Under the pieces are notes generated by a model. It was not told the DNA's origin. It ran no database searches and worked only from the letters and a program-made list of their open reading frames with translations. This document shows positions 24,508-31,900 of a stretch of 41,830 nt of DNA, piece after piece. The stretch is taken from positions 8,123-49,952 of the forward strand of contig JAJYIE010000005.1 of assembly GCA_021790255.1 (NCBI GenBank). Reading direction: 5' to 3'. This DNA comes from a bacterium (GTDB lineage: Bacteria; Patescibacteriota; Microgenomatia; Daviesbacterales; UBA10151). The translations under genes were made by a program, and so were the position numbers. Each line of letters starts with the position of its first letter. Within the stretch, counting starts at the first letter, position 1.

Positions 24508-24927
24508 TTGTTGGAATATAAAAGCTTACCTAAGGTTATTGAGCATTTAGAATTTTTAGGCTATGAGGTAGAACAAACACCGAGCGAAGGGAATCCGCAC
24601 CAATTCATAGCAAGACATGCCAGTAGACCCTACCTACTGGTGAATCCCATAAGAAACGTCGGTTTATCTGTAGTCTCCCTGTATACATTGAATGCAGAAA
24701 AAGTTAACAAAAATCGCTTAAAAGCCCTTGAAATCATAAATAAGGCTAGCTACAATGCTGTTATATGTGCTTTTTCTATTCCAGAAAACGCTGTCAATTT
24801 TGCCTGCGCTACAACATACGTAGGTGAATATAATAAAAAACAGTTTGCTGATTTTCTTGAGCTATTTGAAGGAGATATAAATCGTGCTCTTAATGGTAAT
24901 GTAGATTTAATAGAGCTAAGTAAATAG
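24508..24927 (+). CDS. Unknown YbjN/CesT-like small protein with unusual start
   Basis: A 139-aa frame that begins with TTG at 24508 or 24511. The sequence (LPKVIEHLEFLGYEVEQTP...) has the helix-strand pattern of YbjN/CesT-like proteins, a weak resemblance. The best ribosome-binding site in the area, AGGAGGTGAG, is followed by ATG at 24480, which is out of frame and leads only to a 13-codon peptide. Either a single-base indel separates start and body, translation is coupled, or a programmed shift occurs. First gene of the plus-strand cargo. Confidence 0.6.
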   Translation: MLEYKSLPKVIEHLEFLGYEVEQTPSEGNPHQFIARHASRPYLLVNPIRNVGLSVVSLYTLNAEKVNKNRLKALEIINKASYNAVICAFSIPENAVNFACATTYVGEYNKKQFADFLELFEGDINRALNGNVDLIELSK

Positions 24928-24968
24928 CCTTTTTGGGAGTGGGGAAAAATTATAATTGATAAGAAAAA

Positions 24969-25307
24969 ATGGATAAAAATTCCGAGATTAAAAATACTGG
25001 CGTTGTTGAAAAGGTTGCAAATGGCGCTGCCGGAATTATTATCGGTGTCGGGTGTGGCTCGCTTCTTATAATCCTGGGGGTTGCCTTATCACTGTCAATC
25101 ATCGGGGCGATCTTCGGGATACCTTTGGTAATTATTGGCTTGGGTTTTATCATCGGCGGCCCCTTGGCCGGTTTCCTGGTTCGATCCGCTGAATGCCCTT
25201 ACTGCAAAAACAAGATTAGTATTCCTTTTGGGAGAAAAGCTATTGACTGCAAAGTTTGTAAAAAACGTCTCCTGATACAGGGTAAACGCCCAGTAATGGT
25301 AGAGTAA
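24969..25307 (+). CDS. Membrane protein with C-terminal zinc ribbon
   Basis: 112 aa. Two glycine-rich transmembrane helices (about 20-47 and 48-73, GVALSLSIIGAIFGIPLVII), followed by a cytoplasmic zinc-ribbon with CPYCKN and CKVCKKR. Function unknown. It is followed after 4 bp by a 52-aa gene and then an anchored extracellular protein, likely one operon. Confidence 0.65.
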   Translation: MDKNSEIKNTGVVEKVANGAAGIIIGVGCGSLLIILGVALSLSIIGAIFGIPLVIIGLGFIIGGPLAGFLVRSAECPYCKNKISIPFGRKAIDCKVCKKRLLIQGKRPVMVE

Positions 25308-25311
25308 TTAT

Positions 25312-25470
25312 ATGAAGAAATACACCGACCAGTTGATAGCTAAGGATGACTATAAAAAGCTACAAGAGCAGTACTCGTTTATGTTCAAAACTTCAACACA
25401 AAGTTATCGTAGCTATATAATGCCCAGTGTGATAGTAGGCAAAAAATGGCTGGCTCCCACTTTTATATAA
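25312..25470 (+). CDS. 52-aa small protein in cargo operon
   Basis: A short frame from ATG 25312 to TAA 25470, 4 bp after the preceding gene and 1 bp before the next ATG. That tight packing supports it as real. The sequence is basic and tyrosine-rich (KKYTDQLIAKDDYKKLQEQY, SYRSYIMPSVIVGKKW). No recognised domain. Confidence 0.5.
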   Translation: MKKYTDQLIAKDDYKKLQEQYSFMFKTSTQSYRSYIMPSVIVGKKWLAPTFI

Positions 25471-25471
25471 A

Positions 25472-26029
25472 ATGAGAAAAACAAAAATTTTAAGAGGGGT
25501 AATTAGTAGTATTCTTATAGTTGTAATAATTGTTGTAGCTATTGTGCTTATATCAAAGCCTGCACAAAAAGTACAACAGCCTACAGCTTCTAATTCCAAC
25601 CAACCAACACAACTAACGAAAATAACTGCTCTTACTGCTGAACAAAAAAAACAAATAGTGGCAATTCTGACAGCAAATACCGACCATTTCAAACAACTCT
25701 GGCAAGATGGAAAAGAGGCATTAGCAAAAACGCAAACACCAGCGTTTACCCAATTCAAGCAAACAAAAAATCCTGCTAACGATAATAGTTTTATTGAAGC
25801 AATGAACCAAGCGGATGTATATTATTCACAAGCCAATCTCTCGGATCAGCCACTACACACATGGTCTGATGATATGAACCAGGTTTCCAGTGATATGGGT
25901 ATATGGGTAAACGATGCAACTGGCTGGCAGATAGGCGAAATTTCAACTTCAAAATTAAATAGTGATGCCGATAGGGTTAATAGTGATTTTGTGACAATTC
26001 AAAAAGACATTCAAGCTATCGGCGATTAA
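25472..26029 (+). CDS. Single-pass anchored extracytoplasmic protein, unknown
   Basis: 185 aa. One N-terminal transmembrane helix (about 9-28: VISSILIVVIIVVAIVLI), a Gln/Thr/Asn-rich linker, then an all-helical domain with aromatic positions (DHFKQLWQDGKEAL, IWVNDATGWQIGEIS). No cysteines and no known domain. Last cargo gene before the right direct repeat. Confidence 0.65.
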   Translation: MRKTKILRGVISSILIVVIIVVAIVLISKPAQKVQQPTASNSNQPTQLTKITALTAEQKKQIVAILTANTDHFKQLWQDGKEALAKTQTPAFTQFKQTKNPANDNSFIEAMNQADVYYSQANLSDQPLHTWSDDMNQVSSDMGIWVNDATGWQIGEISTSKLNSDADRVNSDFVTIQKDIQAIGD

Positions 26030-26053
26030 GGTTTTTTGGTTTCCTCATGTTAT

Positions 26054-26076
26054 AAACTATATTGAGTTAGGTGGGG
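26054..26076. repeat. Direct repeat, right copy
   Basis: AAACTATATTGAGT, 3 bp, GTGGGG. It contains the stop codon of the minus-strand gene that ends at 26067. Confidence 0.5.
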
Positions 26077-26651
26077 GGAAATTCTTTATTTACCGTTTGG
26101 ATCAACTGGTTTTGGCCGACTACAGCAGTATTGGCATTAATTTTAAGGTTCGTGGCTGGTTGTTTAAATGTCTTTAGAGCCTCTACAGCCTGTATATAGT
26201 GTCTAGTTGCCCTATCCAGCTCCTTACTCATTACATTTAAGAACTTCACTCCAATATCAGTAATCGACCCCTTCTCCAAGTAATTATTGATTCTCCGTTG
26301 GATATCTAGCGTCCTGATGTAATTTATTGTCACTACTTCCACTAAAGCTTTCTCTGCACTGCTCTGGCAACTAAACTCTTTTTGTAAGTTACAGCTCATG
26401 TTTATAGCTAGGGTTTTATATTGTTCCGGTACAGCCGTAGTTAGGAGCACACCGTTATCAAACTCACACAGAGTCATCGCTTTAAAGATGAAGCTTTCTG
26501 AGCTAGTTGCTTGCTCACCTTTTTGATCCCTTATCTCTTCATCAGCTCTTCTTAGAACAAGGCTAGGGTCGCACGCTATCTTAACTCCGCTAAACTCTTC
26601 TTTAATCTGCTCGAGAGTTTTTACTGATGCTAAAGTTCTATTTTTTGACAT
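26067..26651 (-). CDS. Mobile-element protein, unknown
   Basis: 194 aa, soluble and mostly helical, with four cysteines (KIACDPS, MTLCEFDNG, NMSCNLQKEFSCQ). Not recognised. The central region (AEKALVEVVTINYIRTLDIQRRINNYLEKG) and the conserved-looking tail (LDRATRHYIQAVEALKTF) resemble no family I can name. Minus strand like the recombinase operon. Confidence 0.6.
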   Translation of the reverse strand: MSKNRTLASVKTLEQIKEEFSGVKIACDPSLVLRRADEEIRDQKGEQATSSESFIFKAMTLCEFDNGVLLTTAVPEQYKTLAINMSCNLQKEFSCQSSAEKALVEVVTINYIRTLDIQRRINNYLEKGSITDIGVKFLNVMSKELDRATRHYIQAVEALKTFKQPATNLKINANTAVVGQNQLIQTVNKEFPPT

Positions 26652-26706
26652 AATTTTATTAATAACCTTTCATTAACTTTCTAAGTATCTTCAAATCGTT
26701 CTCGTT

Positions 26707-27105
26707 TTACTTTTTATAAGCCAATCGATGACAGCTTCTACAAGCCATTACTTCAGAGTTGGGTGGAAAATATAAATACCTAACTTTCTTCCCACAAAGG
26801 TTACATATAAACCAAAAGATAAAACCTTTTCCTAAGTTAGACCTGGTATAAGCAAGTTTCATCGGATTCATGTGCTCTGTACAAGATACATTACCGCTAT
26901 TCTCCTGCCTAAGATTCACCGTCACACTCTGCTGAACTAAGTCGATAAACATTTGCACGTCCTCCTCTTTATTAAGATCAAGGTATTCTCCCTTTTCTTT
27001 TAGTTTTTCTTTTATAAGTAAATAACTATGCCTAACAAATACACTCACATTATTTACTTGTGAGTTTTCGACTACTGGCCTTTTATTAAAATAATACTTA
27101 AACAT
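26707..27105 (-). CDS. Zinc-ribbon protein of a mobile element, unknown
   Basis: 132 aa from ATG 27105 (a TTG start at 27129 is also open). The C-terminus is a four-cysteine zinc ribbon: ICNLCGKKVRYLYFPP, then ACRSCHRLAYKK, a type common in phage and plasmid proteins that bind DNA. A CTEHMNP segment may add ligands. Function unknown. Confidence 0.65.
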   Translation of the reverse strand: MFKYYFNKRPVVENSQVNNVSVFVRHSYLLIKEKLKEKGEYLDLNKEEDVQMFIDLVQQSVTVNLRQENSGNVSCTEHMNPMKLAYTRSNLGKGFIFWFICNLCGKKVRYLYFPPNSEVMACRSCHRLAYKK

Positions 27106-27132
27106 ATTTTTTACCGAAATCCTTAACAATCA

Positions 27133-27342
27133 TTAACAAATATTAGGACCAAGAGAAGCCTTTTTAGACTGTAGAATTTGGAGTAAATAGGCAGAAGATA
27201 AATCAATCGGTTGATATGGTTTTAGCCAGTCATAGGTTCTAAACGTGTTGCTCAGAGCCAGCATACATAGACGAAGCGGTTCGAAGATAGGCAATTGGCT
27301 TATTATATCGGGCTGTTTGTCAGCGAGTGTAACCATATACAT
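27133..27342 (-). CDS. Short hypothetical protein at the element edge
   Basis: 69 aa (starts possible at 27342 or 27336). No recognised domain; the interior reads LPIFEPLRLCMLALSNTFRTY. Last minus-strand frame before the chromosomal DedA gene. Support is weak but it is contiguous with its neighbour (3 bp). Confidence 0.45.
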   Translation of the reverse strand: MYMVTLADKQPDIISQLPIFEPLRLCMLALSNTFRTYDWLKPYQPIDLSSAYLLQILQSKKASLGPNIC

Positions 27343-27379
27343 TCAGTTTAACAAATAATCATGAGGTTTTGAAATGGGC

Positions 27380-28036
27380 TCAAAGCAACCATTTTTTCCT
27401 TTTCCTAAGATGGATATAAATAAAAAAGCCGATAAAAACCAGAAATGGAATCAGAAGCAGTGCATAGTAACTGTAATGCGCATGCAAAAGATATAAAATC
27501 TTTGTTCCTAATTGTCGCCCGACAGATAAATAAAAAGCGATCCAAAAAATGACCGAAATAAATGTTCCTAAAATAAAGGTTTTATAGGAAATACCAGACA
27601 TACCGGAAAAAACGGTAATCGGGACCCTAAATCCCGGGATATGGCGGCCGAAAATAATTACCCAAATTCCGTATTGGCGGAATTTTTCCTCAACGGTGAG
27701 AAGTTTTTTCTCGTCAAGATGAATATATTTGCCAAATTTAAGAACGATAATTTGTCCGTATCGGAAAGAAAGATAATACAGGATTGAAGCACCTATAAGT
27801 ACAGAGAGAAGCAAGAGTATAAAAGCAGTAAAGTATGGAATTGAACCTTTGGAAACCAGGTAACCGGTATAGGAAATATAGACATCTCCGGGGATAGGTA
27901 AAGGTACTCCAGATTCCTCCAGCACCAGAAGCAGCATGGGAGCCAAAATCCCATTGTGAGTTATAAACACACCCAGCCAGTCAGTTAAAGGATCCAGCCG
28001 GCTTGTTTCAAAAAAGTTTAATAAATTCTTAAACAT
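27380..28036 (-). CDS. DedA-family (SNARE-associated/VTT) membrane protein
   Basis: A polytopic membrane protein of 218 aa. DedA proteins act in lipid-carrier flippase or proton-dependent envelope functions. ESGVPLPIPGDVYISYTGYL near 36, the signature FGRHIPGFRVPITVFSGMSG (about 129-148) with the conserved Arg/Gly/Pro positions, and five to six helices. It overlaps the histidine kinase gene by 8 bp, so it is the third gene of the response regulator-kinase-DedA operon. Operon coupling suggests a role in envelope homeostasis controlled by this system. Confidence 0.9.
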   Translation of the reverse strand: MFKNLLNFFETSRLDPLTDWLGVFITHNGILAPMLLLVLEESGVPLPIPGDVYISYTGYLVSKGSIPYFTAFILLLLSVLIGASILYYLSFRYGQIIVLKFGKYIHLDEKKLLTVEEKFRQYGIWVIIFGRHIPGFRVPITVFSGMSGISYKTFILGTFISVIFWIAFYLSVGRQLGTKILYLLHAHYSYYALLLIPFLVFIGFFIYIHLRKRKKWLL

Positions 28037-29039
28037 AGGGCAGTGTAATTTTGACTTTGGTACCTTTTCCTTTTTTCGATGTTATATCTATTTTCCCGCG
28101 GTGTTTTTCGACAATCGTTCTGACAATTGGTAACCCTAATCCGTAGCCTTTGATCTCTGAACGAGAAGAATCTGCCCGGTAAAACCGGTCAAAAATTTTG
28201 TTTAAATTATTGGCAGAAATACCGATTCCGTTATCTTGGATTACTACTACTGCTCCCATTGGCCCTTTTTGTAAAGTTATCCGGATACTTCCCCCAGTTG
28301 GAGTATATTTTATAGCGTTATCGATAAGGTTAAAGAAAAGTTGTCTTAATAAATCCTCCTGTCCAAAAACAGTTGTTGTTTCTTTTGCCGGTTTAAAATG
28401 TAGGATAAGATTTTTTTCTGTTAAATACCCTTTAAGCTGAACAACAATGCTGTTTACAATATCTGTAAGATCAACCATGCTTTTTTGCAAGGCCTGACTG
28501 TTTTGGTCATCACGGACTAAAAATAGCAAATTTTCTACCAGTTTGCTCAACCTGTTAATCTCTTCTTTTGTACTGATAATGGTTTTTTTATAGTCCTTGA
28601 TATTTCTGTCTTTCTTTAATGTCACTTCCATTTCTCCGCTAATAATGGATAATGGTGTTTTAAGCTCGTGTGAGACGTCTGACACAAATTGCTTCTGCTG
28701 TTCGTGTGCCAGCCTAATTGGTTTGAGTGAACGTTGTGCTAAGAACCAGGATAAGGCTGGGATAATCAGAACAAAAACCCCGTTTAAAACCAATAAAATC
28801 ATCTTTAATTGGTCAAAGGCGACGCTTCCAGCAATAGCAACCAGAGTGGTTGTCTGGCTATCAAATTCTCCTTCGTTTTGGCCGGTTTGCTCTTTTTGTA
28901 TTTGCTGGACTTGATTAATATATCCTGTTCCAAACGAGTTATTCATCCAAAAATATAAACCGAAACTGAAAATCCAAAATAGAGCAAGAAATAGTACAGA
29001 ATAAGTCAGGGTTAATTTAATTAGGGCTTTTTTAAACAT
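28029..29039 (-). CDS. Sensor histidine kinase
   Basis: 336 aa, two transmembrane helices (about 8-31 and 78-100) around a roughly 45-residue extracytoplasmic sensor region rich in Gln/Glu/Thr (QIQKEQTGQNEGEFD). The HisKA phosphorylation site is SDVSHELKTPLSI (His124). The HATPase_c domain has the N box (NLIDNAIKYTPTGG), the G1 box (DNGIGIS) and G2 (GYGLGLPIV). The small sensor loop is typical of intramembrane or envelope-stress-sensing kinases. Starts 6 bp after the response regulator. Confidence 0.95.
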   Translation of the reverse strand: MFKKALIKLTLTYSVLFLALFWIFSFGLYFWMNNSFGTGYINQVQQIQKEQTGQNEGEFDSQTTTLVAIAGSVAFDQLKMILLVLNGVFVLIIPALSWFLAQRSLKPIRLAHEQQKQFVSDVSHELKTPLSIISGEMEVTLKKDRNIKDYKKTIISTKEEINRLSKLVENLLFLVRDDQNSQALQKSMVDLTDIVNSIVVQLKGYLTEKNLILHFKPAKETTTVFGQEDLLRQLFFNLIDNAIKYTPTGGSIRITLQKGPMGAVVVIQDNGIGISANNLNKIFDRFYRADSSRSEIKGYGLGLPIVRTIVEKHRGKIDITSKKGKGTKVKITLPYV

Positions 29040-29045
29040 CTTATT

Positions 29046-29720
29046 TTAGGAAAGCTTCATGATATATCCCGAACCTCTCATGGTATGAATCAACTCTTTC
29101 TCTTGGGTTTTGGTCTTTAGTTTCTTTCTTAAGTACTTAATATATGTCTCAACAATATTAGAAAGCCCGTCGTAGTTATAATCCCAAACATGTTCAAGCA
29201 GTTGGGTTTTGGTTACTAACGTATTCTGGTTTCTCATTAGATACTCAAGCAGAGCATATTCCTTGGTTGTTAAGATGATTACTGCATCCCCCCGGATTGC
29301 TGTTTTGGTAGCCGGGTTGAGTGTAAGATTGTCAATAGTTAAAATAACAGGATCAGCTTTTTTGCCGCGTCTGATTAAAGCACGAATACGGGCAGAAAGT
29401 TCATCAAAAGAAAAAGGTTTAGTAACATAGTCATCCGCTCCCGCGTCAAGACCGTTGATTTTATCTTCTATCTGCCCTTTAGCGGTCAAAAGTAAAATCG
29501 GAATGCCGGTATCTTTTTGTCTAATCTGGCGGCAGACTTCAATGCCGTCTACCTTGGGTATCATTAAATCCAGTATTATACAGTCATATTCATTAATATC
29601 ATATTTATAAAGTGCTTCTTCACCATCTTTGGCGGTATCTACCGCATATCGCTCTTCTAAAAAACCTCTCCGTAAAAAATTAGCTATTTTTTCCTCATCC
29701 TCAACAACCAATAAGCGCAT
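29046..29720 (-). CDS. OmpR-family response regulator
   Basis: 224 aa from the ATG at 29720. REC domain with acidic pair VVEDEE, phospho-acceptor Asp51 (IILDLMIP) and Lys81 (LLTAKGQ); OmpR/PhoB winged helix from about 125 (ILTIDNLTLNPATKTA, TTKEYALLEYLMRN, SNIVETYIKYLRKKL). The mRNA appears leaderless: TATAAT ends 6 bp before the ATG. Its promoter carries one copy of the 11-bp-period direct repeat found at four more promoters nearby, which strongly suggests autoregulation and a local regulon. Confidence 0.95.
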   Translation of the reverse strand: MRLLVVEDEEKIANFLRRGFLEERYAVDTAKDGEEALYKYDINEYDCIILDLMIPKVDGIEVCRQIRQKDTGIPILLLTAKGQIEDKINGLDAGADDYVTKPFSFDELSARIRALIRRGKKADPVILTIDNLTLNPATKTAIRGDAVIILTTKEYALLEYLMRNQNTLVTKTQLLEHVWDYNYDGLSNIVETYIKYLRKKLKTKTQEKELIHTMRGSGYIMKLS

Positions 29721-29726
29721 ATAATA

Positions 29727-29761
29727 ATTATACTGGAAATTAGATGAGAATAGCGTGGGAA
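29727..29761 (-). promoter_or_regulatory. Response-regulator promoter with regulon site 1
   Basis: Minus strand: TTCCCACGCTATTCTCAT (29761-29744), 11 bp, -10 TATAAT (29732-29727), then 6 bp and the ATG. The half-sites TTCCCAC and TTCTCAT start 11 bp apart, the spacing of OmpR-type sites. Confidence 0.75.
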
Positions 29762-29789
29762 TAAATCTATGAATCATGGTAAGCCTAAT

Positions 29790-29824
29790 TTTTCATGACA
29801 TTCCCATTTGCTACATAGTAAAAT
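29790..29824 (+). promoter_or_regulatory. Glycosidase promoter with regulon site 2
   Basis: TTTTCATGACATTCCCAT (29790-29807), 11 bp, -10 TAAAAT (29819-29824). There is no -35 consensus; the site takes its place. Confidence 0.75.
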
Positions 29825-29850
29825 TGGCAGACATCTGTTGAAATCTGTCC

Positions 29851-30954
29851 ATGAAAAAAAGATCAGTTATCTTCGTTTTTGTACTTATTTTAATAGCCAC
29901 AGTTATTTTCGTCTACTTAAACCCTACAGTACTCGCAGCCCAAGCTGCCGATAGTGATTTGCGGCCTCTTTTAGGAGATAAAGACACCATAACTCTAGAG
30001 TCATTGTATTTTAACTTAAGCGATGATATCAATAAAATAATTTATCGATATATAACTCCCAACACCGATATTTTTTACTCCTCAGCAGGTTCACCAGCAG
30101 ATAGCCATGAGATGACGAATCTTGTTCCCGTTATTCTAAGAAACAATGTTTTTCCACTTCCTTTTGAGGGTGTTTGGAAAACTATTAATAACCCGTTATT
30201 CCCAGAATACACTGTCCTGGCCAAAACCTTTGTCCGGCCTGACCCGTCCCGGCCCTATGCGGTAGTATCGTTTGTAAAAATGGACATGAGTAAGCTGGGA
30301 ATCAGAGTCCAAGCCGGTACGTATTATCCCGGTGGAACACATGGTGTCTATGGACCGGGGGTTATCCCCCAAAATATCCAGCAATCAAATATACTTGTGG
30401 CGGCTTTTAACGGTGGTTTTATGGAAAAAGACGGGCACTACGGAATGGTTGTTAACCATAAGGTATATGTTCCCCTCCGCAACAGTTTGGCGACCCTAGT
30501 AATGTATTCAGACGGATCGGTCAAAATGGTTGATTATCAAGGACAGCCACTTGGTGCAAATGTCGTAGGAATACGCCAGAACGGGGCTTTTTTAGTCAGA
30601 AATGGCGTTATTACATCTTTTGCTGAAAACAGCCAGGACAGCTGGGGACGGACCATCACCAATTCCATGTATACTTGGCGCTCTGGTATCGGTATCACTA
30701 AAAACGGCAACTTAATTTATGCTGCCGGTAATTCTCTAACACCTCAGACATTGGCAGTCGCTTTAGAGAAAGCGGGGGTAGTTGACGCCATGCAGCTTGA
30801 TATCAATCCTCCCTGGGTACGTTTTATCATCTATGATCCGCTCGGAAACGGCAACTATTCCTTTTATCCCTTGCTTAAGGCAATGAAAGACGGTGGTTAT
30901 GCGTATCTGCACGGTTATAATAAAGACTTCTTTTATGTGTACAAGAAAACCTAA
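29851..30954 (+). CDS. Secreted phosphodiester glycosidase (NAGPA-domain) protein
   Basis: 367 aa with an N-terminal signal/anchor (about 5-25, then LAAQAADS as a possible cleavage site). From about 125 the sequence fits the phosphodiester glycosidase fold named after the lysosomal 'uncovering enzyme' NAGPA: LGIRVQAGTYYPGG, LVAAFNGGFMEKDGHYGMVV, LRNSLATLVMYSDG, VVGIRQNGAFLVRNG, and MQLDINPPWVRF near the end. The bacterial members are thought to act on cell-wall glycopolymers or exopolysaccharide. The promoter carries the regulon motif, so it is probably induced with the ABC transporter and two-component genes. Confidence 0.85.
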   Translation: MKKRSVIFVFVLILIATVIFVYLNPTVLAAQAADSDLRPLLGDKDTITLESLYFNLSDDINKIIYRYITPNTDIFYSSAGSPADSHEMTNLVPVILRNNVFPLPFEGVWKTINNPLFPEYTVLAKTFVRPDPSRPYAVVSFVKMDMSKLGIRVQAGTYYPGGTHGVYGPGVIPQNIQQSNILVAAFNGGFMEKDGHYGMVVNHKVYVPLRNSLATLVMYSDGSVKMVDYQGQPLGANVVGIRQNGAFLVRNGVITSFAENSQDSWGRTITNSMYTWRSGIGITKNGNLIYAAGNSLTPQTLAVALEKAGVVDAMQLDINPPWVRFIIYDPLGNGNYSFYPLLKAMKDGGYAYLHGYNKDFFYVYKKT

Positions 30955-30980
30955 GGGCTCTCTTTTAGCTTCTTATGTTA

Positions 30981-31014
30981 TTTTCATCGTTATCCCATTG
31001 CTTGTTTCTATAAT
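30981..31014 (+). promoter_or_regulatory. Promoter of the small secreted protein with regulon site 3
   Basis: TTTTCATCGTTATCCCAT (30981-30998), 10 bp, -10 TATAAT (31009-31014). This gene also has a ribosome-binding site AAAGGGGGTG. Confidence 0.7.
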
Positions 31015-31044
31015 GAGTTGTATGAAAGGGGGTGACTATTAAAC

Positions 31045-31338
31045 ATGAGTAAGAAGACCTTTTTGCCTGTTCTGGCTATAGCGTTTTTAGCTTTTGGTGT
31101 ATCCCTAACCGGTATTTTAGCCCAACAAAAAGTTCATGCCCAAGCTCCGACAACTACGCCGCAGGCTGCAGTTGTATCATCAGTCAATAATGCTGCTGAG
31201 TCGGGGGCACAGTCTACGGTAGATAAAGAAAGTGCCGATAGAACCAGTGGAGCGGCTGAAAACGAGAATGACAGTCCAGGTGGGCACCAAGATGCCCAGG
31301 GGGCAAGTGTTGATCACCAGTTTGAAGGAGCAGAATAG
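31045..31338 (+). CDS. Small secreted acidic protein, unknown
   Basis: 97 aa. A classic signal peptide (about 1-33: KKTFLPVLAIAFLAFGV...QQKVHAQA, cleavage after VHA-QA), followed by a 64-residue unstructured, Asp/Glu/Ser/Gly/Gln-rich mature part with no cysteines. No known domain. It is strongly expressed in prospect: good -10, good ribosome-binding site and a terminator. It belongs to the putative regulon. Confidence 0.75.
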   Translation: MSKKTFLPVLAIAFLAFGVSLTGILAQQKVHAQAPTTTPQAAVVSSVNNAAESGAQSTVDKESADRTSGAAENENDSPGGHQDAQGASVDHQFEGAE

Positions 31339-31360
31339 TTAAATTGGCTGGCCACTAAGC

Positions 31361-31395
31361 AATAATCCGGGAGGTAGTTTGCTTCCCGGATTATT
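31361..31395. terminator. Long hairpin, probable bidirectional terminator
   Basis: Perfect 12-bp stem AATAATCCGGGA/TCCCGGATTATT with an 11-nt loop. A/T at the stem base replaces a long T-run. It lies between convergent genes (31338 and 31391) and overlaps the end of the latter. Confidence 0.6.
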
Positions 31396-31579
31396 TGATA
31401 TTAATCGTTCGGTATAACAGTATACAGTCAAGTATAAGCAAGAAAATTAAGCTTATAAAAGAGACCTTTTGATAAATTGTTCCTCTAAACCCCTCGTCGA
31501 TTCCGTTATAAGATATCCAAAGGATAAACAAAATGTTTCCGGTGATTGCAACATAGCTTAGCAATCGATAGCTGTTCAT
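31391..31579 (-). CDS. Small two-helix membrane protein, unknown
   Basis: 62 aa from the ATG at 31579 (MNSYRLLSYVAITGNILFIL). Two hydrophobic helices separated by a WISYNGIDEGFRGT loop. I have the impression that similar short proteins are common in Patescibacteria, but this is recollection, not a search. It follows the next gene upstream after 5 bp. Confidence 0.6.
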   Translation of the reverse strand: MNSYRLLSYVAITGNILFILWISYNGIDEGFRGTIYQKVSFISLIFLLILDCILLYRTINIK

Positions 31580-31584
31580 ATTGG

Positions 31585-31860
31585 TTATAATCCGAAACAA
31601 ATTCCACCTAGACAAGCCCAGGGTAAATCCCCATCCAGATACCACTTATTGTTATATTTGACAATTTTAATGGTTTCACCGCTGCCCGTTTTACAGACGC
31701 CGTAATCAGCCTTCTTTTCCAGTAATTGAACACAACCCCGAAAAGTATAATAATTTTCAAAATTGCTGTGGGCCCTTTTTAAAACCAGAAACTGATTTAT
31801 TCCGAAACTAAGTATCAGAAAAACAATGAAGACTGAAGTGATAAGATAAATTTTACTCAC
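31585..31860 (-). CDS. Anchored extracytoplasmic protein with four cysteines, unknown
   Basis: 91 aa: an N-terminal helix (about 4-24), then an exported part with Cys in TFRGCVQLLE, YGVCKTG and WACLGGICFG, which could form two disulfides made by DsbA/DsbB. The promoter (minus strand) is TTGACT (31897-31892), 19-bp spacer, TATAAT (31872-31867). It lacks the regulon site, so it may be expressed constitutively. Confidence 0.6.
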   Translation of the reverse strand: MSKIYLITSVFIVFLILSFGINQFLVLKRAHSNFENYYTFRGCVQLLEKKADYGVCKTGSGETIKIVKYNNKWYLDGDLPWACLGGICFGL

Positions 31861-31900
31861 AACACAATTATAACCTATTGAATATTATTTTAGTCAAGGA

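Larger units (their letters stand above)
20415..27342. mobile_element. Putative integrative element at tRNA-Gln
   Basis: It begins at tRNA-Gln, where a large serine recombinase reads antisense into the tRNA. It continues with a mobile-element ATPase, a DUF5659-like protein, zinc-ribbon and unknown proteins, and an opposite-strand cargo block. It ends before the DedA/two-component genes. The region is visibly more A/T-rich than 1-20400. The far attachment site was not found, so the right boundary is inferred from gene content. Confidence 0.65.

Noticed and set aside
27278-27285. GGTTCGAA, also present in the tRNA-Gln T-loop, as a possible far attachment site
   Set aside because: Only 8 bp match with no extension into the flanks; expected by chance in several kilobases.
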